From Prorocentrum cordatum (lineage: Eukaryota; Sar; Dinophyceae; Prorocentrales; Prorocentraceae): a stretch of 64,000 nt of DNA. Both the position numbers and the translations under genes were made by a program. Of this stretch, positions 20,442 through 32,215 are shown one piece after another. The notes below the pieces were generated by a model, which was not told the origin of the DNA, did not search any database, and saw only the letters and a program-made list of their open reading frames with translations. Position 1 is the stretch's first letter. The number at the start of each line of letters is the position of its first letter. The stretch covers positions 298,809 through 362,808 of the forward strand of contig CAUYUJ010011259.1 in assembly GCA_963575745.1 (NCBI GenBank). Direction: 5' to 3'.

Positions 20442-20576
20442 GTCAATGCCCCGACTGCACCGACTGTTCCGCAGCCCGTGTCGGCCCTCACCGCGTCGCC
20501 CGCGTCGGTGTGGAAGGGGGCTTCGGCGGACGAGCACCCGCGGCCGCCCGCGTCGGGCGGCGAGGTCTGCACCTGA
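20442..20576 (+). CDS. Candidate 3'-terminal exon, unknown protein
   Basis: An acceptor (AGCTCCTCAG) is followed by 44 in-frame codons reading VNAPTAPTVPQPVSALTASP, ASVWKGASADEHPRPPASGG, EVCT and TGA. The upstream 150 bp is AT-rich, as expected of an intron. The Pro/Ala/Ser-rich composition suggests a disordered tail. No partner exon is identified. An M4 element begins 23 bp downstream. Confidence 0.4.
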   Translation, partial: VNAPTAPTVPQPVSALTASPASVWKGASADEHPRPPASGGEVCT

Positions 20577-20598
20577 GCATTGCCTGTCCCTCTAGAGG

Positions 20599-20729
20599 CC
20601 TGGCATCGCTCGGACGTGTGCATCTTTCCTTCGGCGAGGGCCCTCGAGGAGCAGCCTTGATCATTGGCGGAAAAACCACGCACGAGACCGAAAAAAACAC
20701 AGGGAATGGACGTCCGAGCGATGGCCAGG
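20599..20729. mobile_element. MITE-like element, family M4, copy 3
   Basis: 131 bp. The ends CCTGGCATCGCTCGGACGT and ACGTCCGAGCGATGGCCAGG are inverted over about 19 bp with one mismatch. Confidence 0.8.
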
Positions 20730-20959
20730 ACGTGGGCTGCCCTCGGAGGATGTCTCGGGCGCCTGGGGCCTCCCGGGTCCCACCGCCGCGCGGTCGGTCG
20801 CCGCGCGGTTTTGTCGTGAAGCATCCTGTTGATTCTCCTGCCTTTTTGTCGGTCGGATCGTGTTTAGGTTACTGCAATCCCCCTCAAAAAAAAGAACTTG
20901 AAAAAGAAGCGAAAAAACACGGCACTGTCGGCAGTCACTTCTGCCTTGTTTTTAAGCTT

Positions 20960-21047
20960 CAAAACACGAAGAAACCCAAAATCGAACGCTTTCGGGGGAG
21001 GGGGCCCAGCGCCGATCCGAGAAGCCCATGCGGACCTTCGAAAGTTT
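20960..21047. mobile_element. Family M5 element, right half only
   Basis: GGGGGCCCAGCGCCGATCC, GAGAAGCCCATGCGGACC: matches the right arm of the element at 11,077. Confidence 0.45.
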
Positions 21048-22129
21048 CTGTCTGCGAAGTCGTGTCTGCTCCTGCTCTCGGCGGCGAGCGAGGGGAGGGA
21101 AGCGAGAAGGGGCGGGCCTTCTCGAAAGGCTCGAAGGTCCCCCGGCCGTCTGAGAGGTATTCTAGAAGCTCTCCTCGGAGACCAACGCAAATTTCTCAGA
21201 AGGCGCGAGGGCTTCTGAGAAGTCTCGCCGCATCGCGGACCGCCCGTGGCCACGAGTCTGCGAAGGGGTGTGGTCCTGCTGGCAGCGGCATGCGCTGCGC
21301 CGAGCCCGAAGCGCGCGGGTGGGCTTCGCGTATGGGGGAGAGGCGCACGGTGGCGTCGCGTGTCTTTCTGGTGCTCGGGCGGTGGCGCTCGAGGAGGGAG
21401 ATGAGAGAGAGAGAGAGGGACGGGCAAGCTAGGCTCGGGAGGGAAAGAAACACATGGACACAAGGAATCGTCGACTCCCAGGAAGAGATCGGAAAACATG
21501 GGAAGTGGGGGGGGAAGACAAACATTTGGAAAATATGAGAAGGTATCGGGAAACCAGGGAATCGTGTCGATTGATTTGTGTGTCCCAGGGCCCCTTCATA
21601 GATGCGCTGGCGCCACATCGGACCTCCGATCCCTCCATCCCATCCCTTCTTATTGCGCTGAGTTTCTCTCTATCCGTGGACGCGTGTCAAAACCAACCTG
21701 GAACCCCATCAGAAAGGCCCCATCGTGCTATGTGCAATCGGAGAGTGTGAGCTGCGTACAGAGGAGGAGGAGGCGGAGGAGGAGGTGGCGGGTGAGCAGG
21801 AGGATGGACAGAAGGAGAAGGGAGAGGAGGAGGAGGGCGAGGACGAACAGTGGCAGCAGGAAGTGGAGCAGGAGGAGCGGGAGGAGCAGGAGGACCAGGG
21901 AAAGGCGGCGGAGGGGAAACGAGTGGGGCGACAACAAGGGAAAAGGACTCGGATCCAAAGAAGTGGCCCACGCTAGGGCGAGAGCGCCCATCTGCACGAC
22001 GGGAGCAAAGCTGCGATCCGAAATCGAGGCCCACGACGTCGCAGCGGGAACACCATGCTGAAGCACCGAAACACTAAAAAATTAGCCTGGCGATGGACCT
22101 AACCATATGCAGCTGCGAGTACTGCGTTG
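21048..22129. other. No gene assigned
   Basis: Purine-rich in 21,380-21,540 and 21,765-21,960 (GAGGAGGAGG with interruptions). Several frames are open through composition. I see no exon I can defend. Confidence 0.4.
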
Positions 22130-23445
22130 TGGGTACGTACCGTTTTCGGTGGAGTTCCCGATGGGGCCACGAAGTGTGTGAGAGGTGTGCCGTGACGGAT
22201 GGCCCAGGCGCGCGCAGGCGGTGGCATTGGGGCGTTCGGTGGAGCTGCCCATGGGGCCACGAAATGTGTGAGGGGCGTGCCGACGTGGGCGACGCAGCCA
22301 CTGTGGCCGTCGGTGGAGCACCTCGTGGGGCCACGAAGCGCGCGAGGGGTGTGCCGAAATGGGCATGCGGTGGGCGGGGGGGGCGCATGTGAACGCTGCC
22401 ATTGGGGCCTTGGGCGGAGCTCCCTATGCGGCCACGGACCGCGTGAGGGGTGTGCCGAAATGGGCATGCGGTGGGCGGGGTGGACGCATGTGATTGCGGC
22501 CGTTGGGGCCTTGGGTGGAGCTCCCCATGGGGCTACGAACCGTGTGAGGAGGGTGGACGCATGTGAGCGCGGCCATTGGGGCTTTGGGCGGAGCTCCCTA
22601 TGGGGCCACGAACCGTGTGAGGAGGGTGGACGCATGTGAACGCTGCCACGGGGGCGTTGGGCGGAGCTCCCTATGGGGCCACGGACCGTGTGAGGGGTGT
22701 GCCGAAATGGGCATGCGGTGGGCGGGGTGGACGCAGGTGAGCGCGGCCTCTGGGGCCGTTGGTGGAGCTCCCTATGAGGACACGAACCGTGTGAAGGGTG
22801 TGCCGAAATGAGCATGCGGTGGGCGGGGTGGTCGCATGCGAACCTTGCCACTGGGGCAGTGGGCGCCATGTTCTCTATGGGGCCGTGAACCGTGTGAGGG
22901 GTGTGCCGAAATGGGCATGCATGCGGTGGGCAGGGTGGACGCATGCGAACCCTGCCACTGGGGCATTAGGCGCCATGCCCCCTTATGGAGCCGCGAAGCG
23001 TGCGAGGGGTGTGCCGAAATGGGTATGCGGTGGACGGGATGGACGCATGTGAACGCGGCCACTGGGGCCTTGGGTGGAGCTCCCTATGCGGCCACGGACC
23101 GTGTGAGGGGCGTGCCGAAATGGGCATGCGGTGGGCGGGGTGGACGCACGTGAACGCGGCCATTTGGGTCTTCGGTGGAGCTCCCCATGGGGCCACGAAC
23201 CGTGTGAGGGGTGTGCCGAAGTGGGCATGCGGTGAACGGGGTGGACGCATATGAATGCGGCCACTGGGGCATTGGGTGGAGCTCCCTATGGGGCCACGAA
23301 CCGCGTGAGAGGTGTGTCGAAATGGGCATGCGGTGGGCGGGGTGGACGCATGTGAATGCGGCCATAGGGGCCTTGGGTGGAGCTCCCTATGGGACCACGA
23401 ACCGTGTGAGGGGCGTGCCGACATGGGCATGCGGAGGGCAGAGTG
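22130..23445. repeat. Satellite, about 101-bp unit, 12-13 copies
   Basis: Units contain CTATGGGGCCACGAACCGTG, GTGTGCCGAAATGGGCATGC and GGGTGGACGCATGTGAACGC. Spacing between GAAATGGGCATGCGG occurrences is close to 100 bp. Unit length is not a multiple of three, so open frames change from copy to copy and I do not call genes. Confidence 0.9.
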
Positions 23446-24384
23446 CCGAAATGGACATGCGGAGGGCAGAGGCACGCATGGGAGGATGGAGGAGAGGGGG
23501 GAGGAGGAGAGGAGGAGGAGAACGCGGGGCGCTGTCTCTTCAAAACGAGGACCCAGACCCAACACAGGATGGTTGGGAAACATCGGATTCCAACAAAGGC
23601 ATGGGAGAGACCGCCGTTGTCAAATTCTACGTGTCTAAGCAATGCGCGGGGAAGGCAAAGCATCTGCGGGACTGGGTCAGGGCAGAAAAGAGAACAGTAT
23701 TTAGAATGTGCCATTTAGGATAGATCTGGGCAGGAGCGGTCTGAGGAGAAAGAAGGGGAGGGGGAGAAGGAGAGTGAGGGGGCAGGTGAACGGGAGCGGA
23801 AAAGGAGGAGGCGGAGGAGGAGCGGGACGGCGAGGAAGGAGGATGAGCCAGAGTACGAATAGGAGGAGGAGGACGACGAGGAGAAGGAAGGAGGATTTGG
23901 GGAGGACGGCGAGGGACGCGGGGAGTGTTCCAGCACGGTCTTCATCTGAGTGTTGCGGCCTCGGCATGAGGCGAGCGCCTGCCTGTCTGTCAACAGCAGC
24001 AGCAGCAGCAACAGCGGGAGGCGGAGGGCGACGACGACGACGACGACGACGGCGGCGTGTCGCGCGGCGCGTCTGTTTGTACATCTCCTTTAGCGCGCCA
24101 AGGCCAGCCTGGGGCTCAGGGACGATTGGCTGGTGACGACGATGTGGACGCTGGACCGCGTGCGGCTGCGGAAACGCGTGGACGCGGACTTGAGATCACC
24201 AGGATGCAGGCCGTGGCGCGGGGGGACCTCTCTCCGAGGCTCGAGGTTTTCGGGCGTTTTCGCCGCTGCTCGGCGATTTCCCGGTCCTTGGATGCTATCC
24301 AGCAGTTGTGCCTCGCAGTGGGTGTTCCAGGGGTGCCCGGGTCGTCCCCAGCGGCCGCAGGAGATCGGGGGCGGCCAAGAGCGG
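23446..24384. other. Purine-rich and mixed sequence; one weak exon candidate near 24,110-24,200
   Basis: A plus-strand frame reading DDWLVTTMWTLDRVRLRKRV, DADLRSPGC looks protein-like but is short, and its splice sites are unclear. The rest is GGA-rich (23,740-23,900) with a GAC triplet run near 24,030-24,050. Confidence 0.3.
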
Positions 24385-24394
24385 GGTGATGACT

Positions 24395-24548
24395 AGGGGG
24401 GAGTGGATATCATGGCGTGGGCCATGATATTTCCTCAGCTTCCATGGCGCCTCCTCCTGTTTCCTTGCGTCCCCGGCCCCCCCCCTCTGGGCCGCGCACA
24501 CATGCCGCTGGTCATGATTTGCGCCTCCCCCTCTTGGACGCCCCCGTT
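24395..24548. repeat. Dispersed repeat of about 155 bp, copy 2
   Basis: Same order of motifs as 4,275-4,432: GGGCCATGAT, CATGGCGCCTC, GGGCCGCGCACA, CATGATTTGCGCC. Confidence 0.65.
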
Positions 24549-24618
24549 TTGGCTGCCCCCGGAGAGAGCCCGGCTACAGCCCGGAAGCCAGGGGGCAGGG
24601 GGCATTTCGCCTTGAGGG

Positions 24619-24791
24619 GTCAAGGCTCAAGTCGTGCGTGTCCCTCTACAGGATGAATATCCCAAAAGAGTCCAAAAATAGTCCGGGTATTTTTTTCCGT
24701 ATTTGTAGCCATTTGGGGGTATTTTGGGGGTATGTTTAATTTTTCGTCCAAAATCCCCCTGTAGGGGGACAGGCCCGACGTAAGTCAAGGC
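24619..24791. mobile_element. MITE-like element, family M1, copy 4, with target duplication
   Basis: GTCAAGGC at 24619-24626 and 24784-24791 flanks a 157-bp element (24627-24783) with ends TCAAGTCGTGCGTGTCCC and GGGGGACAGGCCCGACGTAA. Confidence 0.85.
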
Positions 24792-25285
24792 GATGCGTGT
24801 GCAGTCTGAGCGCCGAGACGCGGAGCAGTCAGGGCGCAGAAGGTGCTCGCTGCTCCAGGGTTCCATCGGCGCTTGCTCCCTGTAGCGCTCCTCGTGCGCC
24901 AGGGCACCTGTGGGGCAGAAATGGATGTGGTTCCTCGCTCCATCCTGGCCGATCCATTATCCTCCTCATCCTTCTCCCTCTCATCCTCGTCATTATGTAG
25001 GGGGAGGAGGAAGGGGAAATAGGAAGAGAGAGGAAAGGAAGGCAGGGAGGCGGACACCTCCACCCCTGCGTACCTGCAGAGGGGAAGTGGGCGCGTCGGG
25101 TGAACAGACAGTAAGTTCGACCAGTCCGACGGGGCAAATGGGACAAGCAACGTGTTCGAACACGATTGAGTGTGAGAACGATTTCACGGTAAACGACATT
25201 AGGAATTCCTTACCTAGGTTCTGCCTAGAAGGTTTCTTACTGTCTTGGCTTAAAGGGGCCGGGCAGTGGAAAGCGCCCCGGGCGG
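24792..25285. other. No gene assigned
   Basis: Unique sequence with short open frames on both strands and no recognisable protein. Confidence 0.35.
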
Positions 25286-25289
25286 TTCC

Positions 25290-25470
25290 CCCAGTCCCCT
25301 GGGGGCCAAGCAAAAGCAACAGCAAAGGTAAAAGCAAACGCGCAGTTCCGCCAGTTGCGCTCTTTGGGTGCCAAGCAAAAGCAAAAGCAAAAGCAATAGT
25401 GAAGGCAAAAGCGAAGGCAAAGCAAAAGCATAGCATAGCATAGCATACCGCAGCATAGCATAGCACACGC
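25290..25470. repeat. AAAGC / ATAGC short tandem repeats
   Basis: Runs of AAAAGC, AAGGCAAAGC and CATAGCATAG. CCCCCAG/CTGGGGG just upstream forms a small inverted pair. Confidence 0.75.
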
Positions 25471-25982
25471 ATCAGGGAGGAGGACGGCGTTTACCGCTCC
25501 TACTAATGTTGCTTTCCTAGAGGCTCCAACTCCTAGGTAGGGTCGCACTGGATAATTTTATCAGTTGGCAGTTTTGATTGTGGACATGCATTTTGGGCTC
25601 AATTCTTCCACTTTCCAAAAACTATCCCATGCCGAACACCATGGTTCCGGTTTGTCAGGAGGTCTTCTCCGGTTGGGAAAGATTCAGTGTTGATTTACAC
25701 GGAACGTTCATTCAACAAACAGTTTCTTTTCAGACGCAAGCCGATCGACGGCAAGGCCAGATTAGAGGAGGCGGCGGAGGGGGGGAGAAGCAGAAGGAGG
25801 AGGACGAGGACGAAGAAGGGGAGGACAGACGGGATTGTTGTTTGTTTCCTCGCTCCCTCCAGGCTCGAACCCATATCTGTCTTGCAGCGCGTCCAGATCT
25901 CCTCCTCCCTCCCTCCATCCTCCCTCCATTCCTTTCCCTGTACAAGGGGTCCTCCCGCCGAGAATGTACGAGAACGACCTCG

Positions 25983-26030
25983 TCCTCCTCCTCCTCCTCC
26001 TCCTCCTCCTCCTCCTCCTCCTCCTCCTCT
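25983..26030. repeat. CTC microsatellite
   Basis: Pure CTC tract. The following 130 bp contain a weak open frame (RRHIFKVRFSSSRRARPQQT) that I do not call. Confidence 0.85.
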
Positions 26031-26395
26031 GGAGGCGGCACATCTTCAAAGTGCGGTTCTCGTCCTCGCGCCGCGCACGCCCACAGCAGACACGCCGGTG
26101 GGTATACCAGCTCGCTGCCATAATAAAAAGAGGTCGCCGATGGCGTCCGCGTACACTTCGTTAAGTTTGCAGCAGCGTCACGGGTGGAGCACAGGTCGTT
26201 AGTTTCGCCGTGTGGTTTTCGCTTCAGGTCTGGGCACGCTCGTGCGAACAGCTTGCATTCATCTGCAGCAACACCAGCAGCAGCAACAACAACAGCAGCA
26301 TCGACAGCATATGTCGGCGCGATCTCGTTTGCCGATCCTGTTCCTCCTCTTCTCCCTCCTCCGCCTCCTTCTGCTCCTCCTCCCCCTCCTCCTCT

Positions 26396-26476
26396 CTCCT
26401 CCTCCCTCCCTCCCCTCCCTCCCTCCCTCCCCTCCCTCCCTCCCTCCCTCCCCCTCCCTCCCTCCCTCCCTCCCTT
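26396..26476. repeat. CCTC/CTCC pyrimidine tract
   Basis: CCCTCCCTCC-rich stretch that probably serves as the polypyrimidine region of the next exon's acceptor. Confidence 0.85.
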
Positions 26477-26499
26477 CTAATCTTCCACCTCCCGGGCAG

Positions 26500-26640
26500 G
26501 TCCTCCGACTCGTGGGACGCCCAGGAGCGGGACCTGTGGGCCGCAGCCCTGATGGCCCGGGGCGGGCGGGCGGAGGGGCCTCCTGCGTCCCTCGGCGGGT
26601 GGAGCTGGCAGGAGCAAGGGAGAGGAAGGGGGAATGTGGG
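26500..26640 (+). CDS. Candidate internal exon, unknown protein
   Basis: After a long pyrimidine tract and acceptor CCCGGGCAG, an in-frame stretch reads SSDSWDAQERDLWAAALMAR, GGRAEGPPASLGGWSW. It has good codon composition and a plausible helix (DAQERDLWAAALMA). It runs into a purine tract of about 500 bp, probably the next intron. The family is not recognised. Confidence 0.4.
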
Positions 26641-26644
26641 GAAA

Positions 26645-27150
26645 AAGGAGGAGAAGAGAGGAGGAGGAGGAGGAGGAGGAGGAGGAGGAGGAGGAGGAGG
26701 AGGAGGAGGAGGAGGAGGAGGAGGAGGAGGAGAGAGGAGAGAGGAGAGAGGAGAGAGGAGAGAGGAGAGAGAGAGAGGAGAGGGAGGAGGAGGGGAGAGA
26801 GAGAGAGGAGAGGGGGAGAGGAAGAGGAGAGAGAGAGAGAGAGGGAGAGAGGAGAGAGGAGAGAGAAGAGAGGAAGGAAGAGGAAGGAGAGAGGGAGGAG
26901 GAGAGAGGAGAGGAGAGGAGAGATGAGAGAGGAGGAGAGAGGAGAGAGGGAGAGAGAGGGGAGAGAGGAAGAGGAGGGGGAGAGAGAGGAGGGAGAGAGG
27001 GAGGGAGGAGAGAGAGGAGGAGGATGAGGAGGAGGAGGAGAGGAGGAGGAGGAGGAGGAGGGGAGAGAGGAGGAGAGGAGGAGAGAGGAGGAGATGAGGA
27101 GGAGATGAGGAGGAGATGAGGGAGGAGGAGGAGATGAGGAGGAGGAGCAG
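26645..27150. repeat. 500-bp GGA/GAGA purine tract
   Basis: About 500 bp of essentially pure purine on the plus strand, the longest of its kind in the window. Mirror-symmetric purine tracts of this length can form triplex DNA. The poly-Glu, poly-Arg and poly-Ser ORFs here are artefacts. Confidence 0.95.
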
Positions 27151-27159
27151 GAGGACCAG

Positions 27160-27600
27160 TGCAAACCCAAGACGCATCGAAGATGTTGCAATAAGCCCTC
27201 CCTCCAAGTTCCCTCTTCATACATAGGGCCACTGTGGGAAGTGACCCATTAGAAGACAAGAGTCTGAGAATCTTCAATCGGGGCAAAATTCCACTCCTGT
27301 GACTCCAACGCCGCGTATCAACGTGTTTGCTGCGTCCTGACAATCAGGAATGGTGCCAGAACGTTATTTGTTGGATTGCAAGCCCACGATTCTACATAAT
27401 TGCTGCGTCCTGACAATCCTGAATCGCGACAGAACACCACGCTTGGGACTTCAACCATATGAGTCCTTGAGGAGATCGCGAAGTTGTAAGACGGATGTGT
27501 GCGACGCGATGGCGAGAGCCACAGTTTGAAGAGGAACCGCCCTCCATCATTGAAACTGCTGCAAACTTGTAAGACGAATTCGCGCGGCACTAAAACGAGA
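27160..27600. repeat. Dispersed repeat, inverted relative to 34,330-34,650
   Basis: On the minus strand it contains ATGAAGAGGGAACTTGGAGG next to a GGTCCTCC tract, matching ATGAAGAGGGAGCTTGGAGG at 34,588 in plus orientation. Motifs such as GCGTCCTGACAATC recur within it. Confidence 0.65.
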
Positions 27601-27724
27601 TCCTCATTATGAAAAATCGCCCGCAATCCATCCGCGAAAGTGTTGCAAGTTGTTCCCTGAACGGTGCTTCCATATAGGCGTGTTTACTTCTTTGTCTAAG
27701 TGAACTGAGCCTCGTTTTCGGGCC

Positions 27725-28225
27725 CGCCGCCTCCTTGTCGCCGTCGCAGCCGCATCGCCGCCCGTCGTGTGGGCCCCGGTGTCGGGTCCGCCGCCGTGAA
27801 GCCGCCGTCTTCGCCCCGTCCCCGCCGCGTCGCCGCCCGTCGTGTGGGCCCCGGTGTCGGGTCCGCCGCCTTGTTCTCGCCGTCGCCGCCCCGTCCCCGC
27901 CTCGTCGCCACTCGTCGTGTGGGCCCCGGTGTCGAGTCCGCCGCCTTGTTGTCGCCGTCGCCGCCACGTCCCCGCCGCGTCGCCACTCGTCGTGTGGGCC
28001 CCGGTGTCGGGTCCGCCGCTTTGTTGTCGCCGTCGCCGCCCCGTCCCCGCCTCGTCGCCGCACGTCGTTTGGGCCCCGGTGTCGGGTCCGCCGCCTTGTT
28101 GTAGCCGTCCCTGCCCTGTCGCTGCCTCGTTGTTGCCCGTTGTCTGCGCCCCAGTGTCGGGTCCGCCGCTGTGTTGCCGCCGTCGCCGCCCCGTCGCCGC
28201 CTCGTCGCCGCCCTTCGTCCTCAGG
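27725..28225. repeat. Tandem repeat, about 60-bp unit, GTC-rich
   Basis: Eight or so units with GTCGTGTGGGCCCCGGTGTC and GGGTCCGCCGCCTTGTTGTC. The unit length is a multiple of three, so repetitive ORFs on both strands are expected and not called. Confidence 0.85.
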
Positions 28226-28544
28226 TCGGTTCTCCTTTCTAAAAACGAATTTGGATCCACCACCACCCCCTGGCTTAGTTGGTGCACCTTTTTTGTGTTG
28301 CAATTTGCATACGATTCTGCCCCATCCTTCCTCAGGTTTGTCTGAGCGGTGCACTGGAGCTTGCGTTTTTCCCTCGCGCACTTCTTGGGCCCGCCCTTGT
28401 GCGAGCGGGGTGGATGAATGAATTCTGCCCCATCGTCCATCCCGAATATGAGTTCGTACCATCCCAGCCCAGCCAGGTTCGACCCCCCCTGACATCTTCT
28501 GCAAAAAAACCTCGCACACCCGTTCATCAAAAGTCATAAGTTCT

Positions 28545-29130
28545 CAAGAATCCCTAGCAAAAACTGCGAAGAAGTGCACACGCGCTCGTCGTCGCGCGCG
28601 CATGCCAGAATCCTTCAAAAACCCTCGCTTTCGGAAGGATCTCGAAAGCGCGTGTCCAAAAGAAACAAAAATGCATTGTTCCGTAACACGGATGTTCAAA
28701 AACGGCGTGCGTTCTGCTTGTAATTCTTAAGAGAGCCATCGGTTTTCCAACATGTTCAGAGAATGCTACCAAACGGGCTTCGCGCGCGCATGTTGAAATC
28801 GTTCGGACGCCCTTGCGCGCGTGCCGTCGCGAGAAGCCAGTGCACAAAAAGTGAGACGAAGTGCACACGCGCACGCACGTCGTCGCGCGCACAGGCCGCA
28901 ATTCTTGAAAAAACGGTGGTTCCGTAACGATGCCAAAAACCGAATGTCCAAAAAACAATCAAAAATTCTTGGTTTCGCAACAGTTGTTCTCAAAAAATGC
29001 GCGTTCCCGCGAATTCTTAAGACAACCAGAATTGTTTCAACATGTCCATTGTACTCTGCCAAACGGACCTCTGGCGCCGCATGCCGACATCATTCGCACG
29101 CCCTTGCGCGCGTGTTGAGGGGGGCACGAT
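28545..29130. repeat. Diverged repeats with CGCGCGCATG and CAAAAAACGG motifs
   Basis: Two or more diverged units containing TCGTCGCGCGCGCATGCC, AATTCTTAAGA and CTACCAAACGGGCTTCGCGC. Related units occur at 29,790-29,950, 30,890-31,130 and 31,630-31,690. Confidence 0.6.
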
Positions 29131-29789
29131 CGGTGTCAAATAAACCCATGCGGGCCACTCTCGCGCGTCGGCCGCGCGCGCATGTCGGACCATTTTTCCA
29201 AAACCTGCATCACCGACGCGAGGACGCCGCCATCGCCGTCGGCGTAATCAGCATCGGCGCCCGCAGTGGCCGCGCCTTCGTCGGTGCGAACATCGCCACC
29301 AGCATCGCTACTATCATCATCGTGTCTACTGTTGTCGGCCTTGCCATGATACCGCGCCCGCCCAAGTCGCCGATTCGCAAAAAAAGTGCCCGTTGGGATG
29401 CGCCCAGCGGTCAACGCCACCGCGGCCGCGTCGGCGGCGCCAAAGTAGTTGGCCTCTGCGCGCGCGTGCTAGGGTTTTCGCGGCCGCAGAGATGCACCAG
29501 CCAACGCCAAGCATGCATCGCGATCGCCACCGCATGGGCTTTTGCAAACCAAGTTGCGGGTGGGTGGGCGGGTGGAACGTTTGCAAGAGCATGGGATGTG
29601 TCAATTCGCTTGTTACACGCAATTATCCCTTGTTTTTTTCGGGTGTGTAAATCATGTATGATTATGACCACATGTCCATCCTAAACATGAATTCGCACCA
29701 TCCCCAGGGGGGCGGTACCGCTCCCCCGGGAGTTCCTTTGTTAGAAAAAAATACGCGGGGACATTTGTTGTTCGAACATTAAGACTTTC
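29131..29789. other. No gene assigned
   Basis: Mixed sequence with a motif GCAAACCAAGTTGCGGGTGG that recurs at 30,747 and 32,228. No credible exon. Confidence 0.4.
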
Positions 29790-30189
29790 TTCACGAATCC
29801 CTTGCAAAAAACGGGACGAGTGCAGACGCGCGCGTCGTCGCGTGCGTATGCCGAAATCCTTCAAAACCCATCGGTTTCGGAAGGGTTCCAACATCGTGGT
29901 TCCAAAAAACCTACAAAAACACAAGGTTTCGCAACACGGATTTTCAACATAAGCGTGCGCGCGCGCTCTTGCGTCGTCATCGTCGTCGCCGTCGTCCTCC
30001 CTCCTCCCGCGTCGTCGTCGTCGTCGTCGCCTACGTCGTCCTGTGTCTTTCCTCGTGTTCGTCGTCGTCGTCGTCCTCTTTGGCGTCGTGGTCGTTTCCG
30101 TCGTCGTTGTCGCCGTGGTCGTCCTTCCTCCTCCTCCCTCGTCGTCGTCGTCCGTCGTCGGCGTCTCGTCGCCGTCCCTCCTATTTCGT

Positions 30190-30220
<31 letters not shown>

Positions 30221-30431
30221 GTTGTCGTCGTCGTCTTCCCTTCTCCCTCGTCGTTGTCGTCGTCGCCGTCGCCGTCCTTCATCCTTCTCCGTCGTTCGCG
30301 TCGTCGCCGTCCTCCCTCCTCCCTCGTCGTTGCCGCCGTTGTCGTCGTTGTCGCCGTCGTCGTCCTCCCTCCTCCCTCGTCGTCGTCTTCGTTGGCGGCG
30401 TCGTCGTCGTCTTCGTCGTCGTCGACGTCGG

Positions 30432-30465
<34 letters not shown>

Positions 30466-32215
30466 GTCGGCGTCGTTGACGTCGTCGTCGTCGGTGTCGT
30501 CGTTGTCGTCGGCGTCGTCATCGTCGTTGTCGTTGTGATCGTCGTCATCGGGGTCGACGTCAACGTCGTCGGTGTCGTCGTCGTCGTCGTCGTTGTCGGC
30601 GTCGTCAAAGTCGTTGGAGGCGTCGTCGGTGTCGTCGTAGTCGTTGTCGGCGGCGGCGTCGTCGTCGTCGTTGTCGCTGTCGTCGTCGGCGTCGCTGTCG
30701 TTGCCAGGTGCCATTTGGTACCCACCGTCACGGTCTTAAGAGGTTTTGCAAACCAACCTGCAGGTGGGTGGGTGGGATGTTTGCGCGAGCAGTGGAGGTG
30801 GTCAAGCGCGGTGCAGGGTAGTCAATTTTCCTTTCTAAAAAGAGATAGACTCTACCCCCCCCCTGGCGTTACCGGCCCGCCACAAAATGCTACCAAACGG
30901 GCTTCGCGCGCGCGCATGTCGAAACTTGTCGAACGCCCTTACGCGTGTGCCGTCATGAGAATCCTCTGCAAAAAAAAGACGAAGTGCAGACGCGCGCGTC
31001 GTCGCGCGCGTATGCCGAAATCCTTCAAAACCCATCGGTCTCGGAAGGATTTCAACATCGTGGTTCCAAAACCTACAAAAACACAAGGTTTCGCAACACG
31101 GATTTTCAACAAAAGCGTGCGCGCGCGCTCTTGCGTCGTCGTCGTCGTCGTCGCCGCCGTCCTCCCTCCTCCCGCGTCGTCGTCGTCGTCGTCGTGGTCG
31201 TCGCCTACGTCATCCTCTGTCTTTCCTCGTGGTCGTCGTCGTCGTCCTCTTTGGCGTCGTGGTCGTTTCCGTCGTCGTTGTCGCCGTGGTCGTCGTCCGT
31301 CGTCGGCATCTCGTCGTCGTCCCTCCTATTTCGTCGCCGTCGTCGTCGTCGTTGTCGTCGTCGTCTTCCCTCCTCCCTCGTCGTTATCGTCGTCGGCGTC
31401 GCCGTCCTTCCTCCTTCTTCGTCGTTCGCGTCGTCGCCATCCTCGCTCCTCCCACGTCGTTGTCGTCGTTGTCGCCGTCGTCGTCCTCCCTCCTCCCTCG
31501 TCGTCGTCTTCGTTGGCGACGTCGTCGTCGTCGTCGTCCTCGGCGTCGTCGTCGTCGGCGTCGTCGTCGTCCTCGTTGTCGTCTTCCCTCCTCCCTCGTC
31601 GTCGTCGTCGGTGTCGTCATCGTCGTCGTCGGCGTCCAAAAAACATACAAAAACACATGGTTTCGCAACACTGATTTGCTAAAAAAGCTTACGCGGCGAG
31701 CTCTTTTCGGCGTCCCTCGTCGTCGTCGTCGTCCGTCGTCGGCGTCTCGTCGTCGTCCCTCCTATTTCGTCGCCGTCGTCGTCGTCGTTGTCGTCGTCGT
31801 CTTCCCTCCTCCCTCGGCGTTGTCGTCGTCGGCGTCGCCGTCCTTCCTCCTTCTTCGTCGTTCGCGTCGTCGCCGTCCTCCCTCCTCCCTCGTTGTCGTC
31901 GTTGTCGTTGTCGTCGTTGTCGCCGTCGTCGTCCTCCCTCCTCCCTCGTCGTCGTCTTCGTTGGCGACGTCGTCGTCGTCTTCGTCGTCGGCGTCGGCGT
32001 CGGCGTCGTCGTCTTCGTCGTCGTCGACGTCGGCGTCGTCGTCGTCGCCGCCGCCGTCGTCGTCGTTGTCGTCGTCGTCGTCGGTGTCGCCGTCGTCGTC
32101 GTCGTCGTCGTCGAAGTCGTCGGAGACGTCGCCGGTGTCGTCGTAGTCGTCGTCGGCGTCGTCGTCGTCGGCGTCGCTGTGGTTACCAAGTGCCATTTGG
32201 TACCCACCGTCACGG
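29790..32215. repeat. GTC triplet mega-tract in three blocks
   Basis: Three blocks of GTCGTCGTC DNA (about 29,965-30,705, 31,130-31,640 and 31,700-32,180), each introduced by the same leader containing ACAAAAACACAAGGTTTCGC or a close variant. Blocks 1 and 3 are followed by CCATTTGGTACCCACCGTCA. The ORFs of 150-540 codons here (poly-Val, poly-Ser, poly-Arg, poly-Thr, poly-Asp) are composition artefacts. Confidence 0.95.

Noticed and set aside
22130-23445. Repeats with regular spacing, considered as a CRISPR array or a repeat-protein gene
   Set aside because: Whole units of about 101 bp are repeated without unique spacers, and the unit is not a multiple of three; it is a satellite.
29790-32215. 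ORFs of up to 543 codons rich in Val, Ser, Arg or Asp
   Set aside because: They run through GTC triplet repeats that are open in all frames on both strands; no mixed-composition domain is present.
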